A DNA stretch of 64,000 bases from Brevundimonas sp. NIBR10 (GCF_027912515.1 NZ_CP115464.1:1426001-1490000), one strand, 5' to 3'. Shown: positions 16,440-25,036, numbered from the stretch's first letter. A program made the numbers and translations. Notes: generated by a model from the sequence alone, not told the origin.

Positions 16440-16489
16440 CACCGGCATTCTGTCGATGGATCGTGGGTTGAATCTATCGGAGGCTCCCC

Positions 16490-16810
16490 ATGTCCGTCAT
16501 CGCTCTCGCCGCCGCCCTGACCCTTCAGGTGCAGGTCTTCACGCCCGCCGCCCCGCCCCAACAGGCACGCCCCAGCCAGGCCCAGACGACTGAGGGGGCT
16601 TCACCCGCCGATCCGGATCTGGTCCAGCAGGTGTGTCGCAACGTGCCGGTGACCGGCAGCCGGTTTCCGCGTCGCGTTTGTCGCAGTGAGCGCCAGGCCC
16701 AGGCCGACCGCGACGAGACGCGCGAAATGCTGAGGAACTGGCAGGGTCTTCCCGATCTTCCTGCCAGTTCCAACTCGCCCAAGGGACTGGGATCGAACGG
16801 TCCGCTGTAA
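16490..16810 (+). CDS. Small exported protein with VCR...RVCRS motif
   Basis: This 106-residue protein has an N-terminal signal-like stretch (SVIALAAALTLQVQV) and a Pro/Gln/Ala linker. A core VCRNVPVTGSRFPRRVCRS then leads into a charged helix (DRDETREMLRNWQ). This CR..tGSRF..rvC arrangement occurs in small conserved alphaproteobacterial secreted proteins of unknown function. A GGAGG site lies just before ATG 16490. It converges on the HNH gene. Confidence 0.7.
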   Translation: MSVIALAAALTLQVQVFTPAAPPQQARPSQAQTTEGASPADPDLVQQVCRNVPVTGSRFPRRVCRSERQAQADRDETREMLRNWQGLPDLPASSNSPKGLGSNGPL

Positions 16811-16811
16811 T

Positions 16812-17426
16812 CTACGGCTCCAGCTCGATGTCCCAGTACAGGTAGTCGAGCCAGCTCTGGTGCAGGTAGTGCGGCGGAAAGCGCCGGCCCGCGTCCTGAA
16901 GCTGCCAGGCGTTGGGACGGTGTGGCTCGCGGCGGATCGGCATCTGGGCCTGGCGCGGGGTCCGGCCGCCCTTCTTCAGATTGCACGGCGAACAGGCGGC
17001 GACGATGTTCTCCCAGGTCGTGCGACCGCCCTGTGAGCGCGGGACCACGTGGTCGAAGGTCAGCTGGTCGGCATTGCCGCAATACTGGCAGGTGAAGCCG
17101 TCGCGCAGGAAGACGTTGAAGCGGGTGAAGGCCGGGCTGCGGTCCTGGTCGATGTAGGATTTCAGCGCGATGACGCTGGGCAGCTGCATCTCCATGGAGG
17201 GGCTGCGGACGACCTTGTCGTACTGGGCGACGACGTCAACGCGGTCCTGATAGACCGCCTTGACCGCCTCTTCCCACGGCCACAGCGACAGCGGGTAGTA
17301 GGACAGGGGCCGGAAGTCGGCGTTGAGCACCAGGGCGGGGAAACCCGCCGGCGACTGACCGACATGAGGTTGGGCCACGAAGGGGCGGGCGACCGAGGCG
17401 TTCGGTGTGAGAGACTGGACCTGCAT
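16812..17426 (-). CDS. HNH endonuclease domain protein
   Basis: This 204-residue protein has an HNH/zinc module in its second half: FTCQYCGNADQLTFDHVVPR, SQGGRTTWENIVAACSPCN. Two CxxC pairs bind zinc, and the His-Asn-His elements lie in the DHV, ENIV and following parts. The first ~90 residues (VLNADFRPLSYYPLSLWPWE) match a widespread family of single-copy chromosomal HNH proteins in alphaproteobacteria whose role is not settled. No methyltransferase or phage gene is nearby, so it is unlikely to be a restriction or phage enzyme. Confidence 0.9.
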   Translation of the reverse strand: MQVQSLTPNASVARPFVAQPHVGQSPAGFPALVLNADFRPLSYYPLSLWPWEEAVKAVYQDRVDVVAQYDKVVRSPSMEMQLPSVIALKSYIDQDRSPAFTRFNVFLRDGFTCQYCGNADQLTFDHVVPRSQGGRTTWENIVAACSPCNLKKGGRTPRQAQMPIRREPHRPNAWQLQDAGRRFPPHYLHQSWLDYLYWDIELEP

Positions 17427-17548
17427 CAGGTCCGCTCCGTGCGGTGTGAAGCGACAGGACTGAAGACGCGTCTCCTTCCAGATCAGGCCTTCAGACTAGG
17501 CGCGATTCGTCGGGGCCGCCATGGTGGAAAGAGCAAGGTTTCGCGACA

Positions 17549-18208
17549 TTATCGACGCGCCCGATCCGGAAACGCCGGCAGGCTCCAGCCATAGACGAGG
17601 GCACCGGCGCGCAGTGCGAAGCCCAGCAGGGCCGCGACGACGGCGGCGGGCCAGATCGGCATCTCGGGCAGGCGCAGGGCGACGAAGGCGGTCGCGGCCA
17701 GAAGGGCCGCCGAGACGGTGATCTCGCGTCGCAACAGGATCGACGGCTGGCCGGCCAGCAGGTCTCGCACGATGCCGCCGAAACAGGCCGTCAGCGCCCC
17801 CATGACGATGCAGATCAGGGGCGCCATACCGACGGCTTCCGCCTTGGCCGCGCCCATGACGCCATAGGCCGCCAGTCCGACCGCATCGAGCCACAGCAGG
17901 GCCCGGAACCGCCAGTCGCGCCGCCCGATCATCCAGATCGTCACGGCGGCCAGCAGACAGACGGCGATGTAGCGCCAGTCCTCGACCCAGAAGACCGGCT
18001 GGCCGATCAGAAGGTCGCGCAAGGTGCCGCCGCCCACGCCGGTGATGGCCGCGAAGAAGGCGAAGGTGACGAGGTCATGCTTTTCCCGGGCCGCCGCCAG
18101 GGCCCCGGTTGCGGCGAAGACGGCGACACCGGCGAAGTCCAGGGCGACCAGGACCTGTTGCGGATCGGCCAGGGCGCGGGCGGTTTCGGGATCCACGAGC
18201 GGTGTCAT
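17549..18208 (-). CDS. TRIC/YicG-family cation channel protein
   Basis: This 219-residue integral membrane protein has the duplicated UPF0126 unit. GVAVFAATGALAAAREKHD with GVGGGTLRDLLIGQPVFW in the first half is mirrored by GLAAYGVMGAAKAEAVGM with FGGIVRDLLAGQPSILL in the second. Seven hydrophobic segments fit the trimeric intracellular cation channel fold, a homotrimeric K+-permeable channel in bacterial homologues. ATG 18208 overlaps the upstream glycosylase stop by 4 bp, so the two genes are coupled. Confidence 0.9.
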   Translation of the reverse strand: MTPLVDPETARALADPQQVLVALDFAGVAVFAATGALAAAREKHDLVTFAFFAAITGVGGGTLRDLLIGQPVFWVEDWRYIAVCLLAAVTIWMIGRRDWRFRALLWLDAVGLAAYGVMGAAKAEAVGMAPLICIVMGALTACFGGIVRDLLAGQPSILLRREITVSAALLAATAFVALRLPEMPIWPAAVVAALLGFALRAGALVYGWSLPAFPDRARR

Positions 18209-18873
18209 GCGGCGGCACCCATGATGACCTCTTCGCGCGCGATCTCGCCGCGCTTGACCCCGCCGTACCAGCCCCACAGCAGATGGGCCGCGACGCCGCG
18301 GTGGGGACGCCAGGCCTCGGCCCTGGCATAGGCCTGTTTCTCGTTCGGGCGATCGGCCGCGCCGTCGGCCCAGCGCATGGCTTCCTGCAACGCGATGTCG
18401 CCGCCGGGAAAGACGTCGGTTCGGCCCTCGCAGAACATCAGATAGGTCTCGGCCGTCCAGCGGCCGACGCCCTTTATGGACACCAGGGCGGCCGTGGCCT
18501 CGGCGTCGCTCAGTCCGTCCATCCGGTCCAGGTCGACCCGCCCCTCGACCTGGGCCCGGGCGATCTCGTGGGCGTAGCGGGCCTTCTGGATCGACAGGCC
18601 GAAGGTGCGCAAATGTTCGATGTCGTGGGCGAGCGCCGTTTCGGCGGTCACCACCCCGCCCAGACCCGCGACGACCCTGGCCCAGATGGCGGCGGCCGAG
18701 GCGACTGAGACCTGCTGATCCACGATCATGTGGAACAGCCCCTCATAGCCGCCGGGTCGCAGTCGCCACTCGAAGACCGGCGTCTGTTCGTGGGCGCGCG
18801 CCAGGGCAGGATCGGCCTGGGCCAGGGCCTGACGCGCGGCGGCGATCTCTGCGGCGGTCGGGGTGTGGGCCAT
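18205..18873 (-). CDS. DNA-3-methyladenine glycosylase (AlkA/HhH-GPD type)
   Basis: This 222-residue base-excision glycosylase has the helix-hairpin-helix motif IKGVGRWTAETYLMF. The catalytic Asp comes a few residues later, in FPGGDIALQEAM. YEGLFHMIVDQQVSVASAAA is the usual N-terminal helical segment. It lacks the AlkA N-terminal beta domain and so resembles the shorter Mag/AlkA2 class. It removes alkylated purines. ATG 18873 gives the family's start; upstream codons are untypical. Confidence 0.9.
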   Translation of the reverse strand: MAHTPTAAEIAAARQALAQADPALARAHEQTPVFEWRLRPGGYEGLFHMIVDQQVSVASAAAIWARVVAGLGGVVTAETALAHDIEHLRTFGLSIQKARYAHEIARAQVEGRVDLDRMDGLSDAEATAALVSIKGVGRWTAETYLMFCEGRTDVFPGGDIALQEAMRWADGAADRPNEKQAYARAEAWRPHRGVAAHLLWGWYGGVKRGEIAREEVIMGAAA

Positions 18874-18958
18874 GGGTCTTGATAGAGCGGGAGGGCGGGA
18901 TCGCAAATGGCGGCGGCCCGGCAGGTGGCGGAAAGCGGACGTTGTCACCGTGGGTCGT

Positions 18959-18971
18959 AATAACTATTATT
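18959..18971. promoter_or_regulatory. AT-rich dyad upstream of the ParDE operon (operator/promoter candidate)
   Basis: AATAA-CTA-TTATT stands out as an AT-only patch in very GC-rich surroundings, 20 bases before the antitoxin start. ParD-type antitoxins repress their own promoter through short dyads, so this is a plausible operator. No footprint evidence is available. Confidence 0.4.
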
Positions 18972-18990
18972 GGTCAAGCTGGAGAACGCC

Positions 18991-19239
18991 ATGACCATGA
19001 CCGTTGAACTGGGTGCCCTGGAACAGGTGGTGACCGACTTGGTCCGTGACGGACGGTACGGGTCCAAGAGTGAGGTCCTGCGTACCGGGGTGCGTCTGGT
19101 TCAGGAACGGGAAGCAGCGCTGGCTGCCCTGCTCGCCAAGCTGGATGAGGGGATCGCTGACATCGATGCGGGCCGCGTGTCGCCGATTGATGAGGTGCGG
19201 GATCGTCTGAAAGCCCGGTTCGGTGTCGCAGTGGAATGA
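18991..19239 (+). CDS. ParD-like antitoxin (type II)
   Basis: This 82-residue ribbon-helix-helix protein reads MTMTVELGALEQVVTDLV and RYGSKSEVLRTGVRLVQERE at the DNA-binding end. A toxin-neutralising helical tail (LDEGIADIDAGRVSPIDEV) follows. The match is to the CC2985/ParD family described from Caulobacter. GGAGA precedes ATG 18991 by about five bases; an in-frame TTG at 18970 has no such site. The stop overlaps the toxin start by 4 bp (ATGA). Confidence 0.9.
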   Translation: MTMTVELGALEQVVTDLVRDGRYGSKSEVLRTGVRLVQEREAALAALLAKLDEGIADIDAGRVSPIDEVRDRLKARFGVAVE

Positions 19240-19520
19240 AGGTCGTCATCTCGCGTCGAGCCGAACTCGACATCGTCGAGATCGCGACCTGGATCGAGCA
19301 GGACAAGCCGCGAGCCGCCGGACGGATGGTCGATCGGCTGATCGGTGCGGCGAACGCATTGTCGCGTTTCCCGCGCCGCTATCCCGAAATCGGGCATCGC
19401 GGCCTGCCAAAGCGACCCGTCGGGAACTATGTCCTGCTGTACCGTGTCGATGATGTCGTGTCCGTTGCGCGAGTGATTCACGCCGCCCGCGACTGGGTCT
19501 CCCTGCTGGACGAGGCGTGA
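19236..19520 (+). CDS. ParE/RelE-superfamily toxin
   Basis: This 94-residue protein has the ParE pattern: ISRRAELDIVEIATWIEQDK, a helix with RMVDRLIGAANALSRFPRRYPE, and the C-terminal strands NYVLLYRV and VARVIHAARDW. Members poison gyrase (ParE) or cleave mRNA (RelE); the sequence looks closer to ParE. It is intact and translationally coupled to its antitoxin. Chromosomal copies of this kind are common in Caulobacterales. Confidence 0.9.
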   Translation: MKVVISRRAELDIVEIATWIEQDKPRAAGRMVDRLIGAANALSRFPRRYPEIGHRGLPKRPVGNYVLLYRVDDVVSVARVIHAARDWVSLLDEA

Positions 19521-19543
19521 CCGCGTAGGTAGCGTCGCACCCG

Positions 19544-20677
19544 ATGCGCAGTCTCGAAGACCTTCTCCACCCGATCACCCCCGATCAGTTCCGGGCCGAG
19601 TACCAGGGCCGCAAGCCCCTGCATATTCCGGCGGGCGAGGGGGGACCGAAGGCGGCGCTGCTGGATTGGGCGACGTTCAACGGACTGCTGGGCCAGACGG
19701 CGCTGTGGACGCCGGAGACGCTGAAGCTGGTGCTCAATACCCGGCCGGTCGCGCCCGAATTCTATTGCGAGCTGGCCGACACCCAGAGCGGCAAGCGGCT
19801 GAGACCGTCGCCGGCCAAGGTCAATGTCTTCCTGTCCACCGGCGCGAGTCTGGTCGTCAACGACGTCCAGACCCTGACGCCGGCCCTGGCCGAGACCTCG
19901 GCGATGCTGGGCCAGGCGTTTGCCGGACTGGTCGGGGCCAATGTCTATTGTTCGTTCGGGGGCGTGCGTGCCTTCGCCACCCATTTCGACCTGCATGAGG
20001 TGTTCGCGGTCCAGGTCGAGGGCGAAAAGACCTGGCGGCTGTACGAGAACCGCGCCGAGGATCCGGTCGAGTTCCCGGTTGGTGATGACCAGGTGGTCGG
20101 CTGGTTCGAGCGGACGCGGGGCCGGACCATGCAGGACGTACTGATGCGGCCGGGCGATGTCCTGTACCTGCCGCGCGGCTGGTATCACGATGCCCTGGCC
20201 GAGCCGGGGGCCTCGCTGCATGTGACATTCTCGGTGACGCCGCTGTATGGGCGCATCCTGTTCTCGCTGCTGGAGAAGGCCGCCCTTCAGGACCCGGCCT
20301 TCCGGGCCTGGTTGCCGTCGGCTTCGCTGGATGACGGCAAGGCGTTGCAGGCCCATCTGGCCAGGCTGGGCCGCAAGCTGGCCGATCTGGCGGCCCATCC
20401 ACAGTTCCGCGACGAGATCGCCATGGCCCAGCAGAAACTGGTGCAGAGGCCCGCCGAATACGGACTGCCCGTCCGCGCACCACTGACCGGCTATCGTCGC
20501 ACAGGCCTGGCCTCGCCGGCGTTCACGGGTCCGGTCGCGGTGGCCATGGACTGGGCGTTCGGCCAGCCGGATTTCGCGATCGAGGACCTGTGCGCCCAGT
20601 TCGACTTCGTCGATCCCGACGCCATCCGCGCGGCGGTCGAGCGGGCGCTGGCGGCGGGCGCACTGGCGCGGGTCTGA
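19544..20677 (+). CDS. JmjC/cupin-domain oxygenase (ribosomal oxygenase-like)
   Basis: This 377-residue protein has a cupin-like JmjC core. The iron ligands His and Asp are in THFDLHEVFAVQVEGEKTW (~residues 147-149), and the distal His is in SLHVTFSVTP after VLYLPRGWYHDAL. A C-terminal winged-helix-like region (to ~377) fits the bacterial RoxA/YcfD layout, in which the enzyme hydroxylates an arginine of ribosomal protein L16. Substrate identity is inferred from the fold. The next gene, gluQ, starts seven bases downstream, so both may serve translation. Confidence 0.8.
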   Translation: MRSLEDLLHPITPDQFRAEYQGRKPLHIPAGEGGPKAALLDWATFNGLLGQTALWTPETLKLVLNTRPVAPEFYCELADTQSGKRLRPSPAKVNVFLSTGASLVVNDVQTLTPALAETSAMLGQAFAGLVGANVYCSFGGVRAFATHFDLHEVFAVQVEGEKTWRLYENRAEDPVEFPVGDDQVVGWFERTRGRTMQDVLMRPGDVLYLPRGWYHDALAEPGASLHVTFSVTPLYGRILFSLLEKAALQDPAFRAWLPSASLDDGKALQAHLARLGRKLADLAAHPQFRDEIAMAQQKLVQRPAEYGLPVRAPLTGYRRTGLASPAFTGPVAVAMDWAFGQPDFAIEDLCAQFDFVDPDAIRAAVERALAAGALARV

Positions 20678-20684
20678 GTTCGCC

Positions 20685-21557
20685 GTGACCTTCGTCACCC
20701 GGTTCGCGCCGTCGCCGACAGGGCTGTTGCACCGGGGGCATGCCTTTTCCGCCCTGACGGCCTGGACGGCGGCGAAGGATGTGGGCGGGCGGTTCGTGCT
20801 GCGGATCGAGGACACCGACTTCACCCGCTGTCGCCCCGACTACGAGGCGGCGATCGTCGAGGATCTGAGCTGGTTGGGTCTCGACTGGGAGGCGCCGGTG
20901 CTGCGCCAGTCGGAGCACGTCGCCGACTATGACGCGGCGCTGGAGCAACTGCGCGGGATGGGGGTGCTGTACCGCTGTTTCCGCACCCGCAAGGAGATCC
21001 TGGCCCTGGCGGGAGGCGCGGCGCACGCGGACGATCCGGCGGATGCGGCGGCCTTTACAGGCGGTGCGCTGTCGGCTGCCGAAGAGGCGGACCGGCTGGC
21101 GCGGGGCGAGGCCTTTGCCTGGCGGTTGTCGCTGAAGGCGGCGAGCGAACGGCTGGGCGGCTTCGGGCACCTGACCTGGGTCGAGGAAACAGCCGATCCC
21201 GGCGTGCATCGGGCGACGCCGGAGCGGCTCGGCGACATGGTCATGGGGCGAAAGGACATCGGCGCGGGCTATGTGATCGCGTCGGTCATCGACGATGCGC
21301 GCCAGGGGGTGACCCATGTGATCCGGGGAGAGGATCTGATCGCCACGACATCGATCCAGCGGGTTCTACAGGCACTGCTGGGGCTGCCGACGCCGGTGTA
21401 TCGCCACCACCGGCTGCTGCTGGGGCCGGACGGCAAACGCTATGCGAAACGGGATCGGTCGGTGACCCTGGCCGAGCTGCGGGCGAGCGACATGACGGCG
21501 GAAGCGTTGAAGGTGGAGTTGGGGTTTCTCCCTCCCCTTTATGGGGAGGGATGCTGA
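20685..21557 (+). CDS. gluQ: Glutamyl-Q tRNA(Asp) synthetase
   Basis: This 290-residue truncated GluRS paralogue opens with RFAPSPTGLLHRGHAFSA (HIGH region) and LRIEDTDFTRCRP. It has the adenylate-site RYAKRDRSVTL (KMSKS-like) and lacks the anticodon-binding domain. It glutamylates queuosine in tRNA-Asp. The usual zinc-binding cysteine pair is reduced to a single Cys in YRCFRTRKE. Its last seven residues (LPPLYGEGC region) are encoded by the palindromic element at 21528. GTG 20685 is the start. Confidence 0.92.
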   Translation: MTFVTRFAPSPTGLLHRGHAFSALTAWTAAKDVGGRFVLRIEDTDFTRCRPDYEAAIVEDLSWLGLDWEAPVLRQSEHVADYDAALEQLRGMGVLYRCFRTRKEILALAGGAAHADDPADAAAFTGGALSAAEEADRLARGEAFAWRLSLKAASERLGGFGHLTWVEETADPGVHRATPERLGDMVMGRKDIGAGYVIASVIDDARQGVTHVIRGEDLIATTSIQRVLQALLGLPTPVYRHHRLLLGPDGKRYAKRDRSVTLAELRASDMTAEALKVELGFLPPLYGEGC

Positions 21558-21647
21558 GGCGCAGCCGAAGCCGGGTGGGGATGTTCGACACGGCCCCACC
21601 CTGGCGTCGCTGGCGCTCCGCCGTCCCTCCCCATAAAGGGGAAGGAG
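21528..21647. repeat. Palindromic repeat element A (120 bp), family 1
   Basis: The ends are 24-bp inverted repeats (21528-21551 and 21624-21647) that agree at 23 positions and are built on TCCCTCCCC...GGGGAGGGA. A second inner dyad GGGTGGGG/CCCCACCC surrounds the centre. The left arm encodes the C-terminus of GluQ. The right arm ends in GGAAGGAGA immediately before the ATG of the next gene. Element B at 38771 has the same architecture and arm sequence. Confidence 0.8.
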
Positions 21648-21648
21648 A

Positions 21649-22566
21649 ATGTCCCAGTCGCGCCTGTTCGCCTTTTCCGTCCTGCTGATCTCCGCCTGCA
21701 TTCTCGGTCTGGCCCCGATCCTGGTGCGGTTGACGGAGACGGGGCCGGCGGCGGCGGCGTTCTGGCGGTTCGCATTCGCCCTGCCCCTGCTGTTCGCCAT
21801 CTGTGGTCTGCCGAAGGGGGAGGGGATCGGGCGGCCGTCGAAATGGATGGTTCTGGCGGGGGTCTTCTTCGCGCTGGACCTGTCGTTCTGGCACTATGGG
21901 ATCGTGATGACCTCGGTCGCCAATGCGACGGTGCTGTGCAACCTGACGCCGGTGGTGGTGACCCTGTTCGGCTGGATCGTGTTCAGACAGACGCCGGCCA
22001 GGCTGTTCATCCTCGCCCTGGCTCTGGCCATGGGCGGGGCCTTTGCGATGGCGGCGGGGGCGGACGGCCGGCAGGGTACCGACCCCGTGCTGGGGGACGT
22101 CCTCTCCCTGATCGTGTCCCTCTGGTACGCGGGCTATTTCCTGGCGGTGCAACAGGCGCGGACGACGGCCGGGGCCATGCGGGTCACCCTGTGGGCGACG
22201 CTGGTCGGGGTTTTTCCGCTGGGCGTTGTGGCCTTGGTGCTGGGCGAGGACATGATCCCGGCGACGATCGCGGGCTGGGCGGCCTGCGTCGGCATGGGGG
22301 TCATGCATGTGGCGGGACAGGGCGGCGTGGCCTGGTCCCTGGGCAAGCTGCCGCCCGCGATCGCGGCAGTCATCATCCTGATCCAGCCGATCGTGGCGGG
22401 CCTGTTGAGCTGGTGGATCTTCGGCGAGACCCTGACCCCGGTTCAGGCCCTGGGCGGGGCCCTGGTGCTGGGGGCGATCCTGCTGGCGCAATGGTCCGCG
22501 CGTAAACCCGGACCGGACACGAAAACGGGCGCAGACCGCAAGCAGCCTGCGCCCGTCATTTCTTGA
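21649..22566 (+). CDS. EamA-family (DMT) transporter
   Basis: This 305-residue protein has ten predicted helices arranged as two EamA repeats. The first begins FSVLLISACILGLAPILVRL and includes ALDLSFWHYGIVMTSVANAT. The second includes LIVSLWYAGYFLAVQQAR, AWSLGKLPPAIAAVIILIQP and GALVLGAILLAQW. It probably exports a metabolite or amino acid; the substrate is unknown. Its Shine-Dalgarno is the right end of repeat element A. The last ten codons overlap a hairpin that looks like the terminator of cspA from the other strand. Confidence 0.88.
   Translation: MSQSRLFAFSVLLISACILGLAPILVRLTETGPAAAAFWRFAFALPLLFAICGLPKGEGIGRPSKWMVLAGVFFALDLSFWHYGIVMTSVANATVLCNLTPVVVTLFGWIVFRQTPARLFILALALAMGGAFAMAAGADGRQGTDPVLGDVLSLIVSLWYAGYFLAVQQARTTAGAMRVTLWATLVGVFPLGVVALVLGEDMIPATIAGWAACVGMGVMHVAGQGGVAWSLGKLPPAIAAVIILIQPIVAGLLSWWIFGETLTPVQALGGALVLGAILLAQWSARKPGPDTKTGADRKQPAPVIS
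22521..22556 (-). terminator. Intrinsic terminator for cspA, inside the 3' end of the EamA gene
   Basis: ACGGGCGCAG (22525-22534) and CTGCGCCCGT (22547-22556) form a perfect 10-bp stem. On the minus strand the stem is followed directly by TTTTC, so termination of the cspA transcript is the better reading. Confidence 0.6.
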
Positions 22567-22629
22567 TTGGCCTATCGCCCTTGCGGGCTACTTGAGGCCG
22601 AAGTCTTGGGTCCGGATGGACCCGTCGGC

Positions 22630-22833
22630 TTAGAGAACCTTGAGGTTCACGGCCGAGGTCTTGCCGCGCTGGGATTCCAGCTCGTATTCGACCTTGGCGT
22701 TCTCATCGAGGCCGGCCAGGCCAGCCTTCTGAACGGCGGTGATGTGAACGAACACATCTGCGCCGCCGCTTTCGGGCTGGATGAAGCCGAAGCCTTTCGT
22801 GGGGTTGAACCACTTGACCGTACCGGTCGCCAT
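22630..22833 (-). CDS. cspA: Cold-shock protein (CspA family)
   Basis: This 67-residue single cold-shock domain begins [20 protein letters not shown]. It has RNP1 (KGFGFIQ) and RNP2 (DVFVHIT), giving an OB-fold RNA/DNA chaperone. ATG 22833 has a GGAGAG site about seven bases upstream. A ~210-base gap upstream, before the extensin-like gene, leaves room for a long leader as in other csp genes, though no specific structure was confirmed. A hairpin at 22525-22556 follows. Confidence 0.95.
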   Translation of the reverse strand: MATGTVKWFNPTKGFGFIQPESGGADVFVHITAVQKAGLAGLDENAKVEYELESQRGKTSAVNLKVL

Positions 22834-23045
22834 ATCTGCGCTCTCCAATAAAACGCGCTTTCCAGGCAGGTCCTCACGAGGAGTGACCCGACAGTCCATC
22901 TGGACGGCTCGTTCAGGCGAAGGAGCAGAACATGGGTTTGGACCCCACGCACGAAATCCGGACTGCACAGCCGTTCTCTCGCACCTGTCCACAGCGGTCA
23001 ACCGGATTCGATTCGCCTGTCACGCGACAGTGATCGGGCTCGCGG

Positions 23046-23858
23046 TTAAGGCGGGGCGGCCTTTTGCGCCGCACGCTGCGTCTCCGGCGAGGGGCCGAGC
23101 GCGCAGAGCGAGCGCGGGGCACCGTCCAGATGCAGGTGGTTGGCGTGGGCGGCGTTGTAGTCGGGCGTCAGGACGGTCGCGAAGACGCGGCAACCCCCGT
23201 CGCGCAGACGCCGCAGGAAGCCCGATCCGGGGACGCCCGCCGGGCCCTGTCCGCCCCAGTCTTCCAGCACCGAGACGCGCCGTCCGTCCTTCAGCGTAAC
23301 CCCGCCGATGTCCAGCGCATTGGCGCGGGCATGTTCGCTGGGTCGGTCGGAAGCGGACTGGGAGCCATAGATGCGGCGACACGAATAGGTCCCCATGTCG
23401 TCGACGCGGGCGACCTCCGATCCCAGGGTCGATCGGGCCGCCGGACGCATCACCTGACGGTCCCAGATGACATAGCGCACGGCCAGCGGGCACTGCATGA
23501 CCAGGTCGCGCGTGGCGAGGGGGGTGACGTCGCCGCCGGTGATCCGGACCAGGCCTTGCGCGATGCAGAAGCCGCCGTCGGATCGATCCTCGACCCGTTC
23601 GACCTGAACCCCGGCGTCGCGCAGGGTCTGCATACAGGCCTCGGTCGCGCCCTGGACCTGTTCGACGGGGGCGGCGAAGGGGACCTCGAAATCGGCGACC
23701 TTGGCGCTGGTCGCGGCACCCAGAGGCCGGTTCAGGTCCAGCGGCTTCCACGGCAGGTCCTGGTCCGGCACGAAGGCGTTTATGAGCGCGAACATGGCGC
23801 AGGCCGCCAGCCCCAACTCCCACAACAGGTTCCAGAAGTCGGCGAAGTCTCTCTTCAT
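23046..23858 (-). CDS. Extensin-like (M15-fold) exported protein
   Basis: This 270-residue protein has an N-terminal membrane anchor (LLWELGLAACAMFALINAF). The extensin-like C-terminal domain is named for plant similarity. It carries zinc-peptidase-like motifs, SEHARANALDIGG and AHANHLHLD, as in LAS/M15 D,D-carboxypeptidases. Cysteines (ACMQTL, GGFCIAQG, MQCPL, YSCRRI, GGCRVF, SLCAL) probably form disulfides. A peptidoglycan-modifying role in the periplasm is likely by fold only. Confidence 0.85.
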   Translation of the reverse strand: MKRDFADFWNLLWELGLAACAMFALINAFVPDQDLPWKPLDLNRPLGAATSAKVADFEVPFAAPVEQVQGATEACMQTLRDAGVQVERVEDRSDGGFCIAQGLVRITGGDVTPLATRDLVMQCPLAVRYVIWDRQVMRPAARSTLGSEVARVDDMGTYSCRRIYGSQSASDRPSEHARANALDIGGVTLKDGRRVSVLEDWGGQGPAGVPGSGFLRRLRDGGCRVFATVLTPDYNAAHANHLHLDGAPRSLCALGPSPETQRAAQKAAPP

Positions 23859-23905
23859 TGCTCAGCTTAACGCACGAGCCGAAGAAAGGTCTTGCGGGAT
23901 TTCCG

Positions 23906-25036
23906 CTATCCCATCCGGATCAGGCTGGAGACCAGTTGCTGACAGGCCGGTCCGCCCCGGACCTCGTCGTTGGACAGGGCGATGAAGGCGCGGCCGCCTG
24001 CCGGATCGGCGACGACCATCGAATGCCACATCGTATTGGTCCCCTCATGGGCGATGACGGTGCCCCGGGCCCAGGGCTGGCCCGCGACCGTGATCCATCC
24101 CAGGGCATAGCTGCGGCCCGTGGCGACCGGGGGCGTGATCAGGTGGGTGATGGTTTCGGGCTTCAGCCAGCCGCTGCCCCCGGTCAGGACGGCACGGACG
24201 AAGGTCGCATAGTCTGCCAGGCTCATATGCGCCGTCCCGGCCGGACCCATGGCCAGGGGATTGTCCGAGAACAGGTTCGTCGGGTCCATCGGCGTCGCCT
24301 GTCCGCCCAGTCCCGAATGGCCCCAGGGCTGGTCGCCGACGGGCGGACCCGATCCGCCGCTGGTCAGGCCCAGCGGCCCGAAAACCTCGGCGGCCATGGC
24401 CTCTTCCCAGGGCAGGCCCGTGATCCTCTCGATCGCGGCCCCGACCAGGATGTAGTTGGCGTTGGCATAGGCGAAGCTTCCGACCACGCCGCCGGGCGGT
24501 TTCGACAGCGCGCGTTCGGCGAGGAGCGCACGCTGGCTGGTCAGGCTCGTCGTGTCTGCGCGTGCGGTCAGCAGCCAGGTCGACCCCAGCATGTCGATGT
24601 CGCGCAGGCCCGCCGTATGGTTCAGGAAACGCTCGACCGGAGTCGCGGCCCAGGCCGGATCGAGGGTCAGGTCGGGAAATAGCTCAGCCGCCGTCGCCCC
24701 CCATTTCGCCTGTCCCTTGTCGACCAGCCGGCCATAGAGGGCGGCGGTCATGGCCTTGGTGTTGGAGCCCAGGTGCCAACGGTCGTCGATGGTGGCGGCC
24801 TCGGTCCCGCCTGCGCGGCGCACGCCCCTGACGCCGGACCAGATCAGTCCCTCGCGGGTGACCACGCCGCCGATCAGGGCCGGCGGCGCAGAGGCGGCGA
24901 AGGCAGCGTCGAGCAGGGCATCCCGCGTCGGGGCGGCCTGTCGCGCCTGGACGGGCAGGGCGGCCGAGGCGGCGACGCCTGCCATACCGGACAGCATCAG
25001 GCGGCGGCTCAGTCGAGGACATGGCGTGTGGATCAT
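23906..25036 (-). CDS. Exported serine hydrolase, class C beta-lactamase/esterase fold
   Basis: This 376-residue protein has a twin-arginine-like signal (SRRLMLSGMAGVAASAALPV). The serine-transpeptidase-like fold shows SxxK as SNTK in HLGSNTKAMTAALYGRL (~residue 92) and the Tyr-x-Asn motif as YANANYILVG. The third KTG-like motif is not obvious and is probably HEG (VIAHEGTNTMWHS). It belongs to COG1680, which holds esterases and D-aminopeptidases more often than true AmpC lactamases. No ampR-type regulator is nearby. Confidence 0.88.
   Translation of the reverse strand: MIHTPCPRLSRRLMLSGMAGVAASAALPVQARQAAPTRDALLDAAFAASAPPALIGGVVTREGLIWSGVRGVRRAGGTEAATIDDRWHLGSNTKAMTAALYGRLVDKGQAKWGATAAELFPDLTLDPAWAATPVERFLNHTAGLRDIDMLGSTWLLTARADTTSLTSQRALLAERALSKPPGGVVGSFAYANANYILVGAAIERITGLPWEEAMAAEVFGPLGLTSGGSGPPVGDQPWGHSGLGGQATPMDPTNLFSDNPLAMGPAGTAHMSLADYATFVRAVLTGGSGWLKPETITHLITPPVATGRSYALGWITVAGQPWARGTVIAHEGTNTMWHSMVVADPAGGRAFIALSNDEVRGGPACQQLVSSLIRMG

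Noticed and set aside
16812..17426. HNH gene as sign of a prophage or restriction system
   Set aside because: No phage structural, integrase or methyltransferase gene nearby; it matches a conserved chromosomal family.
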